Assembly: GCA_963691705.1 (NCBI GenBank)
Contig: OY829542.1
Span: forward strand, 59,978,427-60,042,426
Length of the DNA stretch: 64,000 bases
Source of the DNA: Viola odorata
Taxonomy: Eukaryota > Streptophyta > Magnoliopsida > Malpighiales > Violaceae
Reading direction: 5' to 3'
Positions 63,166 through 64,000 of the stretch are shown in pieces (position 1 is the first letter of the stretch; each line of letters starts with the position of its first letter). The position numbers and the translations under genes were made by a program. A model generated the notes under the pieces. It had not been told where the DNA came from, ran no database searches, and worked only from the letters and a program-made list of their open reading frames with translations.

Positions 63166-63590
63166 GTATGCTGACATGACTTGAAAAACATTGTGGATAT
63201 AGTTTTTTCACATATCACATTGGTTGAGGGCTTAGGTTTTATCATAATACTATTCTGAGTATGAACTTCTCAATTTTATATTATTTTAGTTAGTTTAGCT
63301 TTAAATCCATGTATTCTTTGAAGTTTTTGGACTTATTAGCATAGGTACGCCGGCATGACTTGAAAAACATAGTGGATATAGTTTTTTCACATACCACATT
63401 AGCTGAGGGCTTGGTTTTATCATAATACTATTCTGAGTATGAACTTCTCAATTTTATATTATTTTGATGAGTGTTTGAATTTCAGAACCGAATATTCATT
63501 CCAAGTGGTTTGTTTCTATGTGGATGTTAGTTAGTTAGCTTTAAATCCATGTATTCGTTGAATTTTTTGGACTTATAAATCATAAAATGA
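63155..63590 (+). repeat. Tandem duplication of about 180 bases covering the exon 6 splice donor of DGK
   Basis: TTAGCATAGGTATGCTGACATGACTTG at exon 6 end (about 63157) recurs as TTAGCATAGGTACGCCGGCATGACTTG at about 63337; both are followed by the same roughly 150 bases (AAAACAT(T/A)GTGGATATAGT, GAGTATGAACTTCTCAATTT). A third partial block (TTTAAATCCATGTATTC) recurs at about 63300 and 63541. The first copy includes the last bases of the exon and its donor, so a second potential donor exists in the intron. Confidence 0.85.
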
Positions 63591-63854
63591 GTGTTTGAAC
63601 TTAAGAACCAAAGAGAGCATATTTTAATGCAAATAAGTTGTTACTATGCGGATGCCAGCTTGTTTGGTATCAACCAGGAGGATAATCCTTGCGAAGTAAT
63701 TTTTCTTCTATGTGAAACTGTTTCAGCTTCTCAAGTCTTATATCCTTTTGGTGACCTGGATCCAATGCTGCTTATAGCATGGATGAGAGGAGATTCAGGA
63801 GCACTGGTCCCCTTCGGAAGAGCATGGACCAGTGGGCTTCCTGATGAGCTATAA
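63591..63854 (+). other. Unidentified open frame in DGK intron 6
   Basis: An 87-codon frame on the same strand, from MFELKNQ to the end at GLPDEL-stop. The C-terminal half (LYPFGDLDPMLL, GDSGALVPFGRAW) has a protein-like composition, unlike the rest of the intron. I do not recognise it, and it does not contain the expected next DGK residues. It may be a transposable-element relic or chance. Confidence 0.25.
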
Positions 63855-64000
63855 TGGAAAACAAATAAAAAAATAAGAAAGAAGAGGAAAACAACTAATT
63901 TTCTGGTTGATGTGTCCGTATCAGATTTCTTGTGTTCTTTGCCAAAGAAATGGGCCCTTGAAATCCCTCATTTAATTGCATTGATCAATTTGCCACCTTT

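Overview
The window is a piece of a plant nuclear chromosome, almost certainly a eudicot. The genes have many short exons with GT..AG introns, the spacers are AT-rich, and the products include plant-only families (germin-like protein, CNGC channel, chloroplast SecY, SMAX1). All gene models below were built by reading splice sites and checking that codon phase is kept across every junction. Species cannot be named from the sequence alone.

Layout, left to right. 0-5.3 kb: two near-identical germin-like genes in tandem on the minus strand (the first cut by the window edge), a MITE-like element and a short tandem repeat. 5.9-7.2 kb: a dead LINE endonuclease fragment followed by a SINE-like copy. 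9-14.4 kb: an intronless RING-H2 (ATL-type) gene and a gene for a small chloroplast LHC-like, one-helix type protein, both minus strand. 16-17.7 kb: an intronless multi-pass membrane protein gene, plus an inverted, broken copy of its 3' end just upstream. 18.8-25.5 kb: a complete seven-exon cyclic nucleotide-gated channel gene (group III, CNGC14/17-like) with a dead Ty3/gypsy gag in intron 4. 26.2-31.7 kb: a complete eight-exon chloroplast SecY (SCY1) gene, convergent with the channel gene. 33.6 kb: a LINE reverse-transcriptase zinc-finger fragment. 34.6-38.5 kb: a complete three-exon SMAX1 (karrikin/KAI2-ligand signalling repressor) gene. 39-45.8 kb: a gene-poor spacer with Stowaway-like MITEs, one nested in another and one with its empty site close by, and a decayed gypsy element. 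46.4-50.3 kb: a nine-exon sialidase-like (BNR/Asp-box) gene. 52.0-55.4 kb: a nine-exon TrmO-like tRNA methyltransferase gene with an N-terminal membrane anchor and coiled coil. 55.5-59 kb: two adjacent Mutator-like MITEs with exact 9-bp target duplications, then more Stowaway-like MITEs. 60.1 kb to the end: the first six exons of a plant diacylglycerol kinase gene.

The genes are functionally unrelated neighbours, as is normal in plants: there is no operon or cluster logic. I found no sign of an undescribed multi-gene system. The informative material is in the mobile-element record (clean target duplications, nested and empty sites, gag fossils in introns and spacers), the recent germin duplication, some upstream ORFs, and a tandem duplication that copies a splice donor in the DGK gene.
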